A DNA stretch of 64,000 nucleotides from Hyphomonas polymorpha PS728 (GCF_000685315.1 NZ_ARYM01000010.1:90439-154438); one strand, 5' to 3'; shown: positions 26,166 to 35,015, counted from the stretch's first letter. Notes: generated by a model from the letters alone, not told the origin. A program made the numbers and translations.

Positions 26166-26503
26166 GCCATTACCAGCCAGAGACAGCCCATTTCGTGCAA
26201 CTTCCGGAAGCTTTCCGATGATCGCTGCGCAGCAGATTTTGCCAGACGGCCAGCCGTTTTCCTGTTGGCGGCCAGCATCATCACACAGATGACCAGCCCA
26301 AGCCCTGCCATCCACCAGCCGACGACCAGGGCGGCAATGACACCCACCAGACAGGAAAGATATGCCAGTGCGTCCAGGATACGCAGCCGGATGTGCAGCC
26401 ACCGGCCAAAAGGCTTCAGGAGTTCCGGGTGGCGGTGCAGCGTTTCGGCATCAATGGCGAACCGGGTGCCTGGCGTATTCTCGAAAATAAGGGCCCGGGT
26501 CAT
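26162..26503 (-). CDS. Hypothetical small membrane protein
   Basis: This 113-residue protein has one long hydrophobic region (about 42-78) that could form two membrane helices, and an amphipathic, basic C-terminus. The start MTRALIFENTPG at 26503 is preferred over an in-frame GTG at 26554. No family was recognised. It is convergent with, and overlaps by four bases, the membrane-protein gene at 25743, and is divergent from phaZ with a 255-bp gap. Confidence 0.6.
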   Translation of the reverse strand: MTRALIFENTPGTRFAIDAETLHRHPELLKPFGRWLHIRLRILDALAYLSCLVGVIAALVVGWWMAGLGLVICVMMLAANRKTAGRLAKSAAQRSSESFRKLHEMGCLWLVMA

Positions 26504-26727
26504 GCGACCGTCATCATGCGGGTTGGGCTGGCAGGTCAGAAACATCAGCAACACTCCGGGCAGGATTCTCCCCTGACGAGAACATCTACCTGCCGGATGT
26601 TAACTCTGTACGGGTTGTGGCCCGGAAGTTTCAGTATTTTTCAAGACTTTCAGTTAACCCTCACCTTTCCCTTGGGGCATGTTGCGGCTGGCGAAAACAT
26701 TTGCCGCAGTGTTTTTTGAGGCGTACG

Positions 26728-26738
26728 CTGCACTGCAG
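26728..26738. promoter_or_regulatory. Candidate PhaR operator upstream of phaZ
   Basis: CTGC-ACT-GCAG lies 20 bp before the phaZ ATG, within a longer GCTGCACTGCAGC palindrome. CTGC-N(3-4)-GCAG is the site described for the PHB-responsive repressor PhaR in Rhodobacter. The match is short, and chance cannot be excluded. Confidence 0.4.
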
Positions 26739-26758
26739 CAAAGAGGGTTACAAAGACA

Positions 26759-28060
26759 ATGCTCTATTCCCTTGTTGAACTGAACCGGGTGGCGATGGCG
26801 CCAATGCGGCTTGCCGCGCGGGCGGGGCGCGCGGCGCTCAACTCCCCGTTCAATCCGATGGGCCATACCAGCTATGGCAAATCCCTCGCGGCAATGGCGG
26901 ACGTGTTCGAAAGCGCAACGCGCTATTACGGCAAGCCTGAGTGGCGCATCTCGTCGGTCCGTATCAACAGCATAGATGTCCCCGTCGAGCCTCAGATTGC
27001 CTGGCGGTCTCCCTGGTGCGGCCTCGTTCACTTCAAGAAGGATGCGGACAAGCTGGCCCAAGCGCGCCGCAAGAATGCCGCGCCATTGCCTCGCCTGCTG
27101 ATCGTGGCCCCCCTGTCTGGCCACTATGCAACGCTGCTGCGTGGAACCGTCGAAGGGTTTCTCGAGACGCATGACGTCTACATCGCCGATTGGACGGATG
27201 CGCGCATGGCGCCGGTCTGGCTCGGCCGGTTCGATCTGGATGACTATATCGACCATGTCCGCAAGATGCTGACCCATCTGGGCGGCGGCGCGCATGTGCT
27301 CGCTGTCTGTCAGCCGGGGCCGCCCGTGCTGGCTGCCATCTCGATGATGGCTGAGGATGAAGATCCAGCGCTTCCCGCGACCATGACCTTCATGGGCTCA
27401 CCGATCGATGCCCGCCGTTCGCCGACGGTTCCCAACAAGCTCGCCGAGGAACGCCCGTTCGAGTGGTTTGAGCAGAACATGATCTACACCGTGCCGGCGC
27501 CCTATCCGGGTGTTCTGCGCCGCGTTTATCCGGGCTTTGTGCAGTTGGCTTCGTTCATGAACATGAACTGGGACCGGCATGTCGATGCGCACTGGAAATT
27601 TTTCAATCATCTGGTCGGCGGCGATGGTGACAACGCCGCCAAGCACCGCGAGTTCTATGATGAATACCTCTCCGTCCTTGATCTGACGGAAGAGTTCTAC
27701 CTGCAGACTATCCAGCGGGTGTTTCAGGAACATCACCTGCCGCGGGGTATCTACAAGTACCGTGGCGAGCGCCTGGTGAAGCCGGAAGCGGTCCGCACGG
27801 TGGCGTTGATGACGGTGGAAGGTGAGAAAGACGACATTTCAGGTATCGGCCAGACGCAGGCCGCTCATGATATCTGCACAAACATTCCGGAAGATATGCG
27901 TACGGATTATATTCAGCCGGGCGTTGGCCACTATGGCGTGTTCAACGGGTCCCGGTTTGAAACCGAGATTGCGCCGCGGGTCACCCAGTTCACGCGCCGG
28001 TTCACGGTGCGCGAAAAGGAAGAAGCCGCCCAGGAACCTGCTGTTTCGAAACGCCGATAG
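26759..28060 (+). CDS. phaZ: Intracellular polyhydroxyalkanoate depolymerase
   Basis: This 433-residue enzyme degrades stored poly-3-hydroxybutyrate. It matches the intracellular PhaZ family in length and sequence: MLYSLVELNRVAMAPMR at the start, YIADWTDARMAPVWLGRFDLDDY, and a lipase-like box VCQPGPP whose nucleophile is Cys184. The acid and His lie in VEGEKDDISG and GVGHYGVFNGSRF. No signal peptide is present, as expected for a granule-bound cytoplasmic enzyme. A CTGC-N3-GCAG element just upstream suggests control by PhaR. No phaC, phaA, phaB or phasin gene is in the window. Confidence 0.93.
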   Translation: MLYSLVELNRVAMAPMRLAARAGRAALNSPFNPMGHTSYGKSLAAMADVFESATRYYGKPEWRISSVRINSIDVPVEPQIAWRSPWCGLVHFKKDADKLAQARRKNAAPLPRLLIVAPLSGHYATLLRGTVEGFLETHDVYIADWTDARMAPVWLGRFDLDDYIDHVRKMLTHLGGGAHVLAVCQPGPPVLAAISMMAEDEDPALPATMTFMGSPIDARRSPTVPNKLAEERPFEWFEQNMIYTVPAPYPGVLRRVYPGFVQLASFMNMNWDRHVDAHWKFFNHLVGGDGDNAAKHREFYDEYLSVLDLTEEFYLQTIQRVFQEHHLPRGIYKYRGERLVKPEAVRTVALMTVEGEKDDISGIGQTQAAHDICTNIPEDMRTDYIQPGVGHYGVFNGSRFETEIAPRVTQFTRRFTVREKEEAAQEPAVSKRR

Positions 28061-28066
28061 CCGCCG

Positions 28067-29140
28067 TCAGGCGCACACATTTGCTTCGAAATCGAGCAAT
28101 TCGATTTCGGGGCTGACATGGCCTTCCTTGTGCGGCTCTTCGCCGGCCAGAGCGGTGGAAAGATACTTTTTGTTGTCGTCACAGAAGACGGTGGCGACGC
28201 ACGCATCATCCCCCAGTTTTTCCGCAGCGATCAGGGCGCCGATGAGATTTGCGCCGGATGAAATGCCTACGCCAAGCCCAAGTTCCCGCGCCAGGCGCTG
28301 TGCCATTCGGATGGCGTCGCCATCGGAGACGGCAATCACCTCATCAAGCTGATCCAGCTTTACCAGCGCCGGAATGAAGTCATCAGAGATGCCCTGTATG
28401 CGGTGCTGCCCCACCTTGTAGCCGGTGGAGAGGGTGGGGGACTCCTGGGGTTCCAGCGGGTGAATTTTCACTTTTGGAAACGCAGCCTTCAGCGCACGGC
28501 CAACGCCCATCACGGTGCCGCCGGTACCGACACCCGCTACGAAGGCGTCAGGCTTTATGTCGAGGCAGGCCAGTTGGTTGATCAGTTCACGGGCGGTCGT
28601 GTTGGTATGGGCGGCCGAATTGTCGGCGTTGGAAAACTGGCAGGGCAGGAATACGCCGGCCCGGCTGGCGGCGAGTTGCTCCGTGGCTGCAATCGCGCCG
28701 ATGAAGCCGCCTTCCTCACGGGTGAGAAGGTTGAGGTTAGCCCCCAGGCTGCGCAGCAGGTTCTTGCGCTCGTCGCTCATCCAGTCCGGCATGAAGATCT
28801 CGACCCGATGCCCAAGGGCGCGGCCAAGTGCGGTGAGGGCAATGCCCGCATTGCCGCTGGTTGCTTCGGCAATCGTGTCGCCGGGCTTCAGCGTGCCGGA
28901 GCGATAAGCGCAGGCGAGGATCGAGAGGGCCATCCGGTCCTTGATCGATCCAGTCAGATTGTAGTGCTCTGCCTTGGCGTGGATCACCCGTTCCCGGCCC
29001 CGGAAACGCAGACGGATGGAAAGCATCGGTGTGCGGCCGATCAGGGCGGAAAGCGCCTTTAGCCGCGCCTCCTGGCAAGCGGGGGCTGCCTGGGGAGACG
29101 TGAGGGCTGGCTGCTTAAGAGCGGGAGCGGGCTGAGGCAT
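28067..29140 (-). CDS. Cysteine synthase-family PLP enzyme
   Basis: This 357-residue fold-type II PLP enzyme resembles CysK. The PLP lysine is in [12 protein letters not shown] (Lys67). The substrate loop is TSGNAGIAL, the phosphate loop [10 protein letters not shown], and the C-terminal SSGANL is conserved. It has an N-terminal extension of about 25 residues rich in Ala/Pro. It is divergent from an Lrp/AsnC regulator, 96 bp between starts. In that arrangement the enzyme is often a cysteine-degrading or detoxifying one, so desulfhydrase activity is as likely as synthesis. The gene ends six bases after the convergent phaZ stop. Confidence 0.85.
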   Translation of the reverse strand: MPQPAPALKQPALTSPQAAPACQEARLKALSALIGRTPMLSIRLRFRGRERVIHAKAEHYNLTGSIKDRMALSILACAYRSGTLKPGDTIAEATSGNAGIALTALGRALGHRVEIFMPDWMSDERKNLLRSLGANLNLLTREEGGFIGAIAATEQLAASRAGVFLPCQFSNADNSAAHTNTTARELINQLACLDIKPDAFVAGVGTGGTVMGVGRALKAAFPKVKIHPLEPQESPTLSTGYKVGQHRIQGISDDFIPALVKLDQLDEVIAVSDGDAIRMAQRLARELGLGVGISSGANLIGALIAAEKLGDDACVATVFCDDNKKYLSTALAGEEPHKEGHVSPEIELLDFEANVCA

Positions 29141-29199
29141 ATGAGGAGAGTCTCACAGCGCTCGCAGAAATTCATCTCATGAACACATCAGTTTTGGTT

Positions 29200-29229
29200 A
29201 TTGTATGATGAAAATTTTCGAATAATAAC
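29200..29229. promoter_or_regulatory. AT-rich palindrome, candidate Lrp-family operator
   Basis: A perfect GAAAATTTTC core (29210-29219) with flanks TTATTGTATGAT and GAATAATAA gives an AT-rich, imperfect palindrome in otherwise GC-rich DNA. It lies 17 bp before the lrp-like ATG and about 60-70 bp before the divergent cysteine-synthase-like gene, where an Lrp/AsnC autoregulatory site is expected. Confidence 0.5.
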
Positions 29230-29236
29230 TTCAAAT

Positions 29237-29695
29237 ATGGAAAATATTGATGATACTGATCGGACCATCCTGCGTCTGCTGCAATCAGACAGCAGCATAT
29301 CGCTCGAATCGATGGCTGATCGCGTCAGTATTTCGGTGAATACCTGCTGGCGGCGGGTAAAGCGCCTGGAAGAGGCTGGGGTCGTCTCCCGGCGGGTCGC
29401 ACTGATCGATCCTGAAAAAGTGGGGCTGGCCCAAACGGTGTTCGTGGCCATCCGCACCCGGGATCATTCCGCCGCCTGGCTTCAACGCTTTGCCTCGGCG
29501 GTCCAGTCCATTCCGGAAGTAGTCGAATTCTATCGAATGGCCGGGGATGTCGACTATCTGCTGAAAGTTCAGGTCGGCAGCGTGGCCGATTATGACCGCG
29601 TTTACAAAGCGCTGATTGCCAAGGTCGATCTGGCCGATGTCAGCGCCACCTTTGCGATGGAGTGCCTGAAAAATACGACCGAACTGCCGCTCTAG
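29237..29695 (+). CDS. Lrp/AsnC family transcriptional regulator
   Basis: This 152-residue regulator has an N-terminal winged helix (DDTDRTILRLLQSDSSISLE, recognition helix near SVNTCWRRVKRLEEAGVV) and a C-terminal ligand-binding RAM domain (about 70-145, with GDVDYLLKVQVGSVADYDRV). An in-frame TTG at 29201 would add 12 residues and cover the operator-like palindrome, so the ATG at 29237 was chosen. Its divergent neighbour is a cysteine-synthase-like enzyme. By analogy with DecR/YbaO-type regulators it probably responds to cysteine and controls that gene. Its stop overlaps the stop of the convergent gene as CTAG. Confidence 0.9.
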   Translation: MENIDDTDRTILRLLQSDSSISLESMADRVSISVNTCWRRVKRLEEAGVVSRRVALIDPEKVGLAQTVFVAIRTRDHSAAWLQRFASAVQSIPEVVEFYRMAGDVDYLLKVQVGSVADYDRVYKALIAKVDLADVSATFAMECLKNTTELPL

Positions 29696-30543
29696 TATGC
29701 GGCGGCTGGCACGGGCAGCATAAGTTCAGGCATCAGGCAGCTGGGTAGGGGCTCGCCGGGCGCGGTTTTCGCCAACCCCGCAGGCTGACGAAGATAGCTG
29801 CGCATGGCTTCGGTTGCTGCCCGGTCAAAACTTTCTATGGCGGCAGGCGCCGCTGTTTCCCGCAGAATGCGGGCATCCTGACAGGTGCGCTGCTCCAGGA
29901 TTGTCAGCGCCGAAGGGGCGCGGCCCGTGCGCAAAGCTCTCAATGACGCCCGCATCGGGTCTGGCCGCAAGACGGCGGCGGCCGGCAACCCCGGACCATC
30001 GGGCACAGCCAGCCACAGGGCCTGCACCGAGGCGTCGGGATCCTGCTGAGGGAAGCTGACAGCCAGAATGACGCCGCCACGTGATTTCCGGATGTCAAAA
30101 TTCGTCATTCCGCGCGCGGTCAGCGCTTCCAGCCATTCACTGATCGCGAGGTTTCGCGCTTCCAGCGCTTCCCGTTCCTGGCCGGAAGCAAGAAGGGCGA
30201 CTGACTGGTCCAGCCGCTGAACTGGGGACAGGCGGGCGCCTCGCGCAATAGCCTGATTGTAATGCGTTACCGCGTCGGCAGCGATGCCCGCATCCATGGC
30301 GCTGCGCGCCGCAATCAGATGGGCGTCGCGCGCTTCAAAACGATCTGGGCAGTCGGCAAGAAAACTTTCTGCAGTACGTTTGAGATAGGCGGGCGTCGCC
30401 TCTTCTGCCGGTTGGAGAACGGCCGTCTGAAACCTCGCCACATCGCTGAGGCCACACCCCTCCTGCGCCTCGGCCGCCAGCGATGTCGCTACCAAGACTA
30501 TAAAAAAGGAAGAGAGTTTCGTCCAGAAATTGAAATTAACCAT
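29692..30543 (-). CDS. Hypothetical exported protein
   Basis: This 283-residue protein has a signal peptide (MVNFNFWTKLSSFFIVLVATSLAAEA, cleavage near AEA/QEG). The mature part has helix-turn-helix repeats at about 40-140 (YLKRTAESFLADCPDRFEARDAHLIAARSAMDAG, AVTHYNQAIARGARL) that look TPR-like. The C-terminal half (ALRTGRAPSALTILEQRTCQDARILRETAAPA) contains paired Cys. I recognise no named family. An in-frame start at 30564 is less likely because the signal peptide begins at 30543. It lies 65 bp downstream of the ZIP gene on the same strand. Confidence 0.7.
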   Translation of the reverse strand: MVNFNFWTKLSSFFIVLVATSLAAEAQEGCGLSDVARFQTAVLQPAEEATPAYLKRTAESFLADCPDRFEARDAHLIAARSAMDAGIAADAVTHYNQAIARGARLSPVQRLDQSVALLASGQEREALEARNLAISEWLEALTARGMTNFDIRKSRGGVILAVSFPQQDPDASVQALWLAVPDGPGLPAAAVLRPDPMRASLRALRTGRAPSALTILEQRTCQDARILRETAAPAAIESFDRAATEAMRSYLRQPAGLAKTAPGEPLPSCLMPELMLPVPAAAY

Positions 30544-30608
30544 ACCCGGCCTCCCGCGCCTCAAGGCGCTGTTTCAGGAGTAACGGTGCAAGGCCTATGC
30601 CGGTTCCC

Positions 30609-31424
30609 TCAGTCGGACGGATGGATACCGGAAGGGTCTTTCAGAAGGTGGATATGGTCATGATCATGATCATGGGCATGGTCATGGCCTCCATGGCCAT
30701 GTAGCGGCGCCAGCAAGAGCAGCATGGCGATCAGAATGCCCGCGCCCAGCGCCGCCACGCCGCGAAGGGGCGGCTCTTCCTTCAGCGGCTGCATCAGGGG
30801 GCCAGTCGCCACATAGATCAACAGGCCTGCCGAAATGGCATAAAGTGCGGCGACAACATCCGGTCCGAGCCCATTGACGAAAAGTCCGCTCACCAATGCC
30901 CCCAGCGGGGTTGTCGCCCCGGCCGCCAGGAACGCCCAGATTACCGCCTCACGAACCCGGAAGCCGTGCCGGGCAAGAATTGCAAAGGCGATCACGCCTT
31001 CGGCAAATTCGTGCATGATGAGCGAGGTGGAGGCGTAGACGCCTGCCTCGAAGCTTGCTGCAAACGTGACTGAATAGATCACCCCATCCAGGAAAGAATG
31101 AAGCCCCACCGCCAGCAATGGCGTCAGCGCCTGGGATCGTCCGCCAGCTTTCTCCGGAAAGATCGTGCTGATCCCGGAACTCAGCAGCAGGCCGCCGAAG
31201 AAGCCTGCCAGCATGAAGTACGGCGCGCGGCCATTCATCACCAGCGCTTCGGGAGCAATGTGCAGCAGCGTGAGGGAGATGAGCATTCCCCCAGCGGCCA
31301 GAGAGAACAGGCCGGATTGGCGCACAGTCCACTCACTGCGCACAGCAACGGCAATCAGGCCTGCCGAAGTGACCAGAGCCGCGAGGAGTCCGAATAGGAT
31401 TGGCGCCTGAAGAGAAAGGGGCAT
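30609..31424 (-). CDS. ZIP family divalent metal (zinc) transporter with His-rich tail
   Basis: This 271-residue inner membrane transporter has eight predicted helices. The two metal-site helices carry GLHSFLDGVIYS (helix 4) and MHEFAEGVIAF (helix 5), the hallmark His/Glu pairs of ZIP zinc importers. The C-terminus HGHGGHDHAHDHDHDHIH can hold several zinc ions; His-rich loops are common in ZIP proteins but usually lie between helices 3 and 4. It is divergent from a His-rich DUF2796 lipoprotein, with a Zur-box-like sequence in the 192-bp gap, so zinc import under Zur control is likely. Confidence 0.9.
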   Translation of the reverse strand: MPLSLQAPILFGLLAALVTSAGLIAVAVRSEWTVRQSGLFSLAAGGMLISLTLLHIAPEALVMNGRAPYFMLAGFFGGLLLSSGISTIFPEKAGGRSQALTPLLAVGLHSFLDGVIYSVTFAASFEAGVYASTSLIMHEFAEGVIAFAILARHGFRVREAVIWAFLAAGATTPLGALVSGLFVNGLGPDVVAALYAISAGLLIYVATGPLMQPLKEEPPLRGVAALGAGILIAMLLLLAPLHGHGGHDHAHDHDHDHIHLLKDPSGIHPSD

Positions 31425-31515
31425 CCGGCGGCGTGTGTCCGATTTGCTGCGGCCTGAAAAGGGGGCAGGGGTTAAAGAAGGGCTGCGCTTGTGCGCTCGG
31501 GCACCTTGCGAAAAG

Positions 31516-31530
31516 TGTTATAATGTTTCA
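31516..31530. promoter_or_regulatory. Candidate Zur box in the divergent zinc promoter region
   Basis: TGTTATAATGTTTCA matches 12 of 15 positions of TGTTATAATATAACA, the palindromic core I recall for Zur sites in alphaproteobacteria. It lies about 90 bp from each divergent zinc gene, and the surrounding sequence is more AT-rich than the genes. Confidence 0.5.
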
Positions 31531-31616
31531 CTCTTCCGCCTGCCAGTAATTTTTGCGGTGTGGGCCGGTTTTCCTTTGGGCCGCACCGCCAAGTCCGGAA
31601 AAATCAGGAGCTGTTT

Positions 31617-32273
31617 ATGACCCATCTTGCCCGTGTTTCGCTGCCATTGCTCGCCGGGGCTGCCCTATCGGTGCTCGCGGCCTGTGGTCCAGGCACGCCC
31701 CCGCCGGCAGCGCCTGGCCCCGTCGAGGCCGGCGCCGCGCTGCCGACGGAAGTTCCTGCCGAAGACAGCCATGACGCGCACGCAGAAGATCATGCCGAAG
31801 GCGAAGCGCATGACCATGAAGAGGGGGAAGCTCACGACCATGACCACGATCATGATCACGATCATGCGGGTGGAGCTGCCCATGTTCACGGCATCGCGGA
31901 TCTGGCCTTCGTCATAGAAGGCAGCAAGCTGACGGCAGAACTTGTTTCGCCGCTGGCCAATTTCGGCCTCTCCGAAGCAGACGGTGTGTTCACACCGGAA
32001 GTGATCGCAGCGCTGCCTGGCTTCATCACGCTGACCGGTGGAACCTGCACGGCCGAGACCCCGGCAGCCGAAGTGGACACCTCCAGCGGCCACGCCGATG
32101 GACATGTAAACTTCACCTGGACCTGCGCTAATACTGGCGGTGTGACTGCTGCGCGTTTTGCTGGCTTCAGCGCGTTTCCGGGCTTCGAGAAGGTCAATGC
32201 CGTATTTGTGACTGACACAGCCCAGAAAGCCGCAGAGCTGACGCCTTCCTCCCCGGAGCTTTCCCTGAAATAA
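31617..32273 (+). CDS. DUF2796 (ZrgA-like) His-rich zinc-binding lipoprotein
   Basis: This 218-residue protein has a lipoprotein signal (MTHLARVSLPLLAGAALSVLAAC, Cys23). A long His/Asp/Glu-rich segment follows (about 50-90, with repeated HDHDHDH). The C-terminal domain begins HVHGIADLAFVIEG and contains PLANFGLSEAD, as in DUF2796 proteins. Vibrio ZrgA of this family binds zinc in the periplasm. Two Cys (GGTCTAE, WTCANT) lie in the domain. The ATG has CAGGAG upstream. The ABC ATPase gene starts 7 bp after the stop and the permease overlaps that, so this is the first gene of a zinc operon. Confidence 0.87.
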   Translation: MTHLARVSLPLLAGAALSVLAACGPGTPPPAAPGPVEAGAALPTEVPAEDSHDAHAEDHAEGEAHDHEEGEAHDHDHDHDHDHAGGAAHVHGIADLAFVIEGSKLTAELVSPLANFGLSEADGVFTPEVIAALPGFITLTGGTCTAETPAAEVDTSSGHADGHVNFTWTCANTGGVTAARFAGFSAFPGFEKVNAVFVTDTAQKAAELTPSSPELSLK

Positions 32274-32280
32274 GAACGGT

Positions 32281-32976
32281 ATGGCTGATCCCGTAATCGA
32301 TATCGAAGGGCTGCGCTTTGCCTGGAAGAGCGGCCCGCAAGTGCTCGACATGGATGCTTTCCGCGTCGAGGCCGGTGAGCGCGTGTTTCTGCGGGGGCCG
32401 TCTGGTTCCGGCAAGTCGACGCTTCTTGGCTTGATTGCCGGTGTGCTCCAACCCCAGGCGGGCCGCATCAGTGTTCTGGGCGAAGATATGAGCAAGCTGC
32501 CGGCCGCACAGCGTGACCGTCTGCGGGCGGACCGGATGGGCGTCATCTTCCAGATGTTCAATCTGGTGCCCTATCTGTCGGTCACGGGGAACGTCCTGCT
32601 GCCCCTGCGTTTCTCGCCCGCGCGCCGCAAGGCAGCGGGAAATGATCCGCAGGCGGAGGCACGCCGCCTGCTGGCCCGGCTTGGCCTGACGGATGAAAGC
32701 CTGCTTGAGCGGCGGGTGTCAGATCTTTCCGTCGGCCAGCAACAACGCGTTGCGGCCGCCCGCGCCCTGATCGGCAGCCCCAGCCTGGTGATTGCGGATG
32801 AGCCGACCTCGGCCCTGGATGCGGACGCGCGCGACCGGTTCATCAATCTGCTGTCCGAAGAGGTAGAGCGCTCTGGCGCAAGCCTTCTCTTCGTCAGCCA
32901 TGACGCCTCTCTCGCAGGTCTGTTTACGCGGGCCGCCGATCTTACCGCAATGAACAGGGCAGGGGCGCCAGCATGA
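32281..32976 (+). CDS. ABC transporter ATP-binding protein (LolD/MacB-like)
   Basis: This 231-residue single ATPase domain has Walker A GPSGSGKSTLLGL, Q-loop FQMFNLVPYLSV, a signature motif in the form LSVGQQQRVAAARAL (second Gly of LSGGQ replaced by Val), and Walker B VIADEPTSALD. It belongs to the LolD/MacB/FtsE group, whose partners are FtsX-type permeases. The next gene overlaps it by four bases (ATGA) and encodes exactly such a permease. Its place after a DUF2796 gene mirrors zrg-type zinc loci. Confidence 0.93.
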   Translation: MADPVIDIEGLRFAWKSGPQVLDMDAFRVEAGERVFLRGPSGSGKSTLLGLIAGVLQPQAGRISVLGEDMSKLPAAQRDRLRADRMGVIFQMFNLVPYLSVTGNVLLPLRFSPARRKAAGNDPQAEARRLLARLGLTDESLLERRVSDLSVGQQQRVAAARALIGSPSLVIADEPTSALDADARDRFINLLSEEVERSGASLLFVSHDASLAGLFTRAADLTAMNRAGAPA

Positions 32977-34241
32977 CCGCTCTTTTCTCCCTTGCCTGGG
33001 CAAGCCTTCTCAACCGCAAAGGCTCGGTGATCCTAACCATCGTGGCCGTGGCGCTTTCCGTTGCGCTGTTCCTTGGGGTCGAGAAGGCCCGCAGCGGGGC
33101 CCGCGAAGGGTTTGAGAACACGATTTCCGGAACGGACCTGATCGTCGGCGCGCCGACGGGGACTGTCAATCTTCTGCTCTATTCCGTGTTCCGCATGGGC
33201 TCGGCGACAGCCGAAGTTTCCTGGCCAACCTATCGTCAGATTGCGGAGCGCCCGGATGTTGCCTGGGCCGTCCCGATCGCCCTGGGCGACAGCCATCGCG
33301 GCTACCGCGTGATGGGGACCAGCACCGATTATTTCCAGCACTACAAATATGGCGGCGGGCAGCCGCTGGAATTGGCTGAAGGCACGATCTTCGATGACCT
33401 GTTTGATGCCGTGATCGGCGCGGATGTGGCGCGCGAACTGGGATACGAGATCGGAACGCCGCTCATTCTCACCCATGGCATCGGCGCGGCTGATCTCGGC
33501 TCGGGCCACGAGAACCGTCCCTTCCGCGTGTCGGGCATCCTCAGATCGACCGGAACGCCAGTCGACCGCACCGTGCATGTCTCGCTCGAAGCCATCACCG
33601 CGATCCATGTCGGCTGGGAAACCGGCGCGAAGAACCCGCTGGCCGATTCCATCCCGACCGAGATGATCCGCTCCTTCGACCTTACCCCCAAGACTGTGAC
33701 AGCGATCTTCGTAGGTCTGGAGCGGAAGGGCACCATCCTCACCACACGCCGGCAGATCAACACCAATCGCGGCGAACCGCTGATGGCGATCATTCCGGGG
33801 GAGGCGCTGCGCGAGCTTTGGGGCGTCACGTCGATTGCCGAGCGCGCCCTGCTGGCGGTGTCCGGCTTCGTAATTGCGGTCGGTCTGGTGTCGATCCTTA
33901 CCTCGATCCTCACCAGCCTGAATGAGCGGCGCCGGGAGATGTCGATCCTGCGTGCGACGGGCGCGCGGCCCGGGCACATCTTCTCCCTGCTGGTCCTCGA
34001 ATCCGGCCTCATCGGTTTCATGGGGGCCCTGATCGGGATCGTCATCGTGCATGGCGTGTTCGCAGCGGTCGCGCCCATGTTGCAGGCCCGCTGCGGCGTC
34101 GCTTTCGGGGCGGGTGGGCCCGGTCTGCTGGATCTTTATGTGCTGGGCGCGGTCACGCTCGCCGCCCTCGTGATCGGCGCAGTGCCGGCCGTCGCGGCGA
34201 TGCGCCGGTCACTCGCAGACGGGCTCAGCGTCCGATTGTAA
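32973..34241 (+). CDS. FtsX-like ABC transporter permease
   Basis: This 422-residue inner membrane protein has the FtsX/MacB layout: one N-terminal helix (about 18-38), a large periplasmic domain (40-285), then three C-terminal helices (about 290-315, 340-370, 385-410). Motifs include GTDLIVGAPTGTVNLLLYSVF and, before the last helices, SLNERRREMSILRATGARP, the family coupling loop. Such MacB-type pairs usually perform mechanical work on periplasmic lipoproteins instead of moving solutes through a channel. Here the flanking lipoproteins (DUF2796, DUF3299) are plausible partners. Start overlaps the ATPase stop. Confidence 0.92.
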   Translation: MTALFSLAWASLLNRKGSVILTIVAVALSVALFLGVEKARSGAREGFENTISGTDLIVGAPTGTVNLLLYSVFRMGSATAEVSWPTYRQIAERPDVAWAVPIALGDSHRGYRVMGTSTDYFQHYKYGGGQPLELAEGTIFDDLFDAVIGADVARELGYEIGTPLILTHGIGAADLGSGHENRPFRVSGILRSTGTPVDRTVHVSLEAITAIHVGWETGAKNPLADSIPTEMIRSFDLTPKTVTAIFVGLERKGTILTTRRQINTNRGEPLMAIIPGEALRELWGVTSIAERALLAVSGFVIAVGLVSILTSILTSLNERRREMSILRATGARPGHIFSLLVLESGLIGFMGALIGIVIVHGVFAAVAPMLQARCGVAFGAGGPGLLDLYVLGAVTLAALVIGAVPAVAAMRRSLADGLSVRL

Positions 34242-34289
34242 CAGCATTGTGCTCTGGAACTGCAGCCGCGGGCGCTTTAAACAGGGGGC

Positions 34290-35015
34290 ATGAAAACGAC
34301 ATCCCTCCCCGGTTTTGCCTTCGCCACCGTTGCCTTTGCGCTTGCTGCCGCTTGTGGCGGCGCCTCCAGTTCCGGCACAGCGGAAGCGGCTCCGGCAAAA
34401 CCTGCCAAGGAAGCGCCCCCCGAAACCAAGTCGGAAGGCCCCAAGGTTGGCGACAAGATCGGCCAAAGCGCTGCCGAGCGCGCCGCGGCGCGGGCTGAAG
34501 CCGCCAAGAAACGTGCAGAGGAACAGGCCCGCAAGGATGCCGAACTCGCCGCCCGCGGCGTGAAACGGATCGGCTGGGAAGACCTGATGCCGGAAGGGGA
34601 GGAGGAACGCCTCGCCCAGATGTATCAGGCTCAGATGGCCATGCTTTATTCCGGCGCGGGCATTGCCGAAGGCTCTGCAGCCGATACGGCTGTCCAGATC
34701 GGGACGTTCAACACCGTCAAGGAACTCAACGGCAAGAAGATCCGTATCCCCGGCTACACGGTGCCGTTCGAATATGGCGCCGATGCGCAGATCAAGGAAT
34801 TCCTGCTCGTGCCGTATTTCGGCGCCTGCATCCATGCGCCGCCGCCGCCGCCGAACCAGACCGTGTTCGTGATGTCGGAGAAGCCGATCAAGATGAAGGA
34901 TCTGGCCCAGGCCGTCTGGATTGAAGGCACCATCCACACCCAGACGCAGGAAAGCGAACTGGCAGATGCAGCCTACACGATCACGCTGACCGCCATCGAG
35001 GAATACACCTACTGA
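34290..35015 (+). CDS. DUF3299 lipoprotein
   Basis: This 241-residue protein has a lipoprotein signal (MKTTSLPGFAFATVAFALAAAC, Cys22) and then an Ala/Lys/Glu-rich coiled-coil-like linker to about residue 95. The DUF3299 domain follows: IRIPGYTVPFEY, then LLVPYFGACIHAPPPPPNQ with the conserved Cys-x-His-x-Pro-rich motif, and the WIEGTIHTQ strand. The Cys-His motif could bind a metal, though the function of DUF3299 is not established. It follows the permease by 48 bp and completes the cluster usually seen with DUF2796, ABC ATPase and permease genes. The next gene overlaps its stop by one base. Confidence 0.88.
   Translation: MKTTSLPGFAFATVAFALAAACGGASSSGTAEAAPAKPAKEAPPETKSEGPKVGDKIGQSAAERAAARAEAAKKRAEEQARKDAELAARGVKRIGWEDLMPEGEEERLAQMYQAQMAMLYSGAGIAEGSAADTAVQIGTFNTVKELNGKKIRIPGYTVPFEYGADAQIKEFLLVPYFGACIHAPPPPPNQTVFVMSEKPIKMKDLAQAVWIEGTIHTQTQESELADAAYTITLTAIEEYTY

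Noticed and set aside
30609..31424. Defence or toxin role for the His-rich proteins near 31 kb
   Set aside because: ZIP, DUF2796 and ABC features explain the His-rich segments as metal binding.
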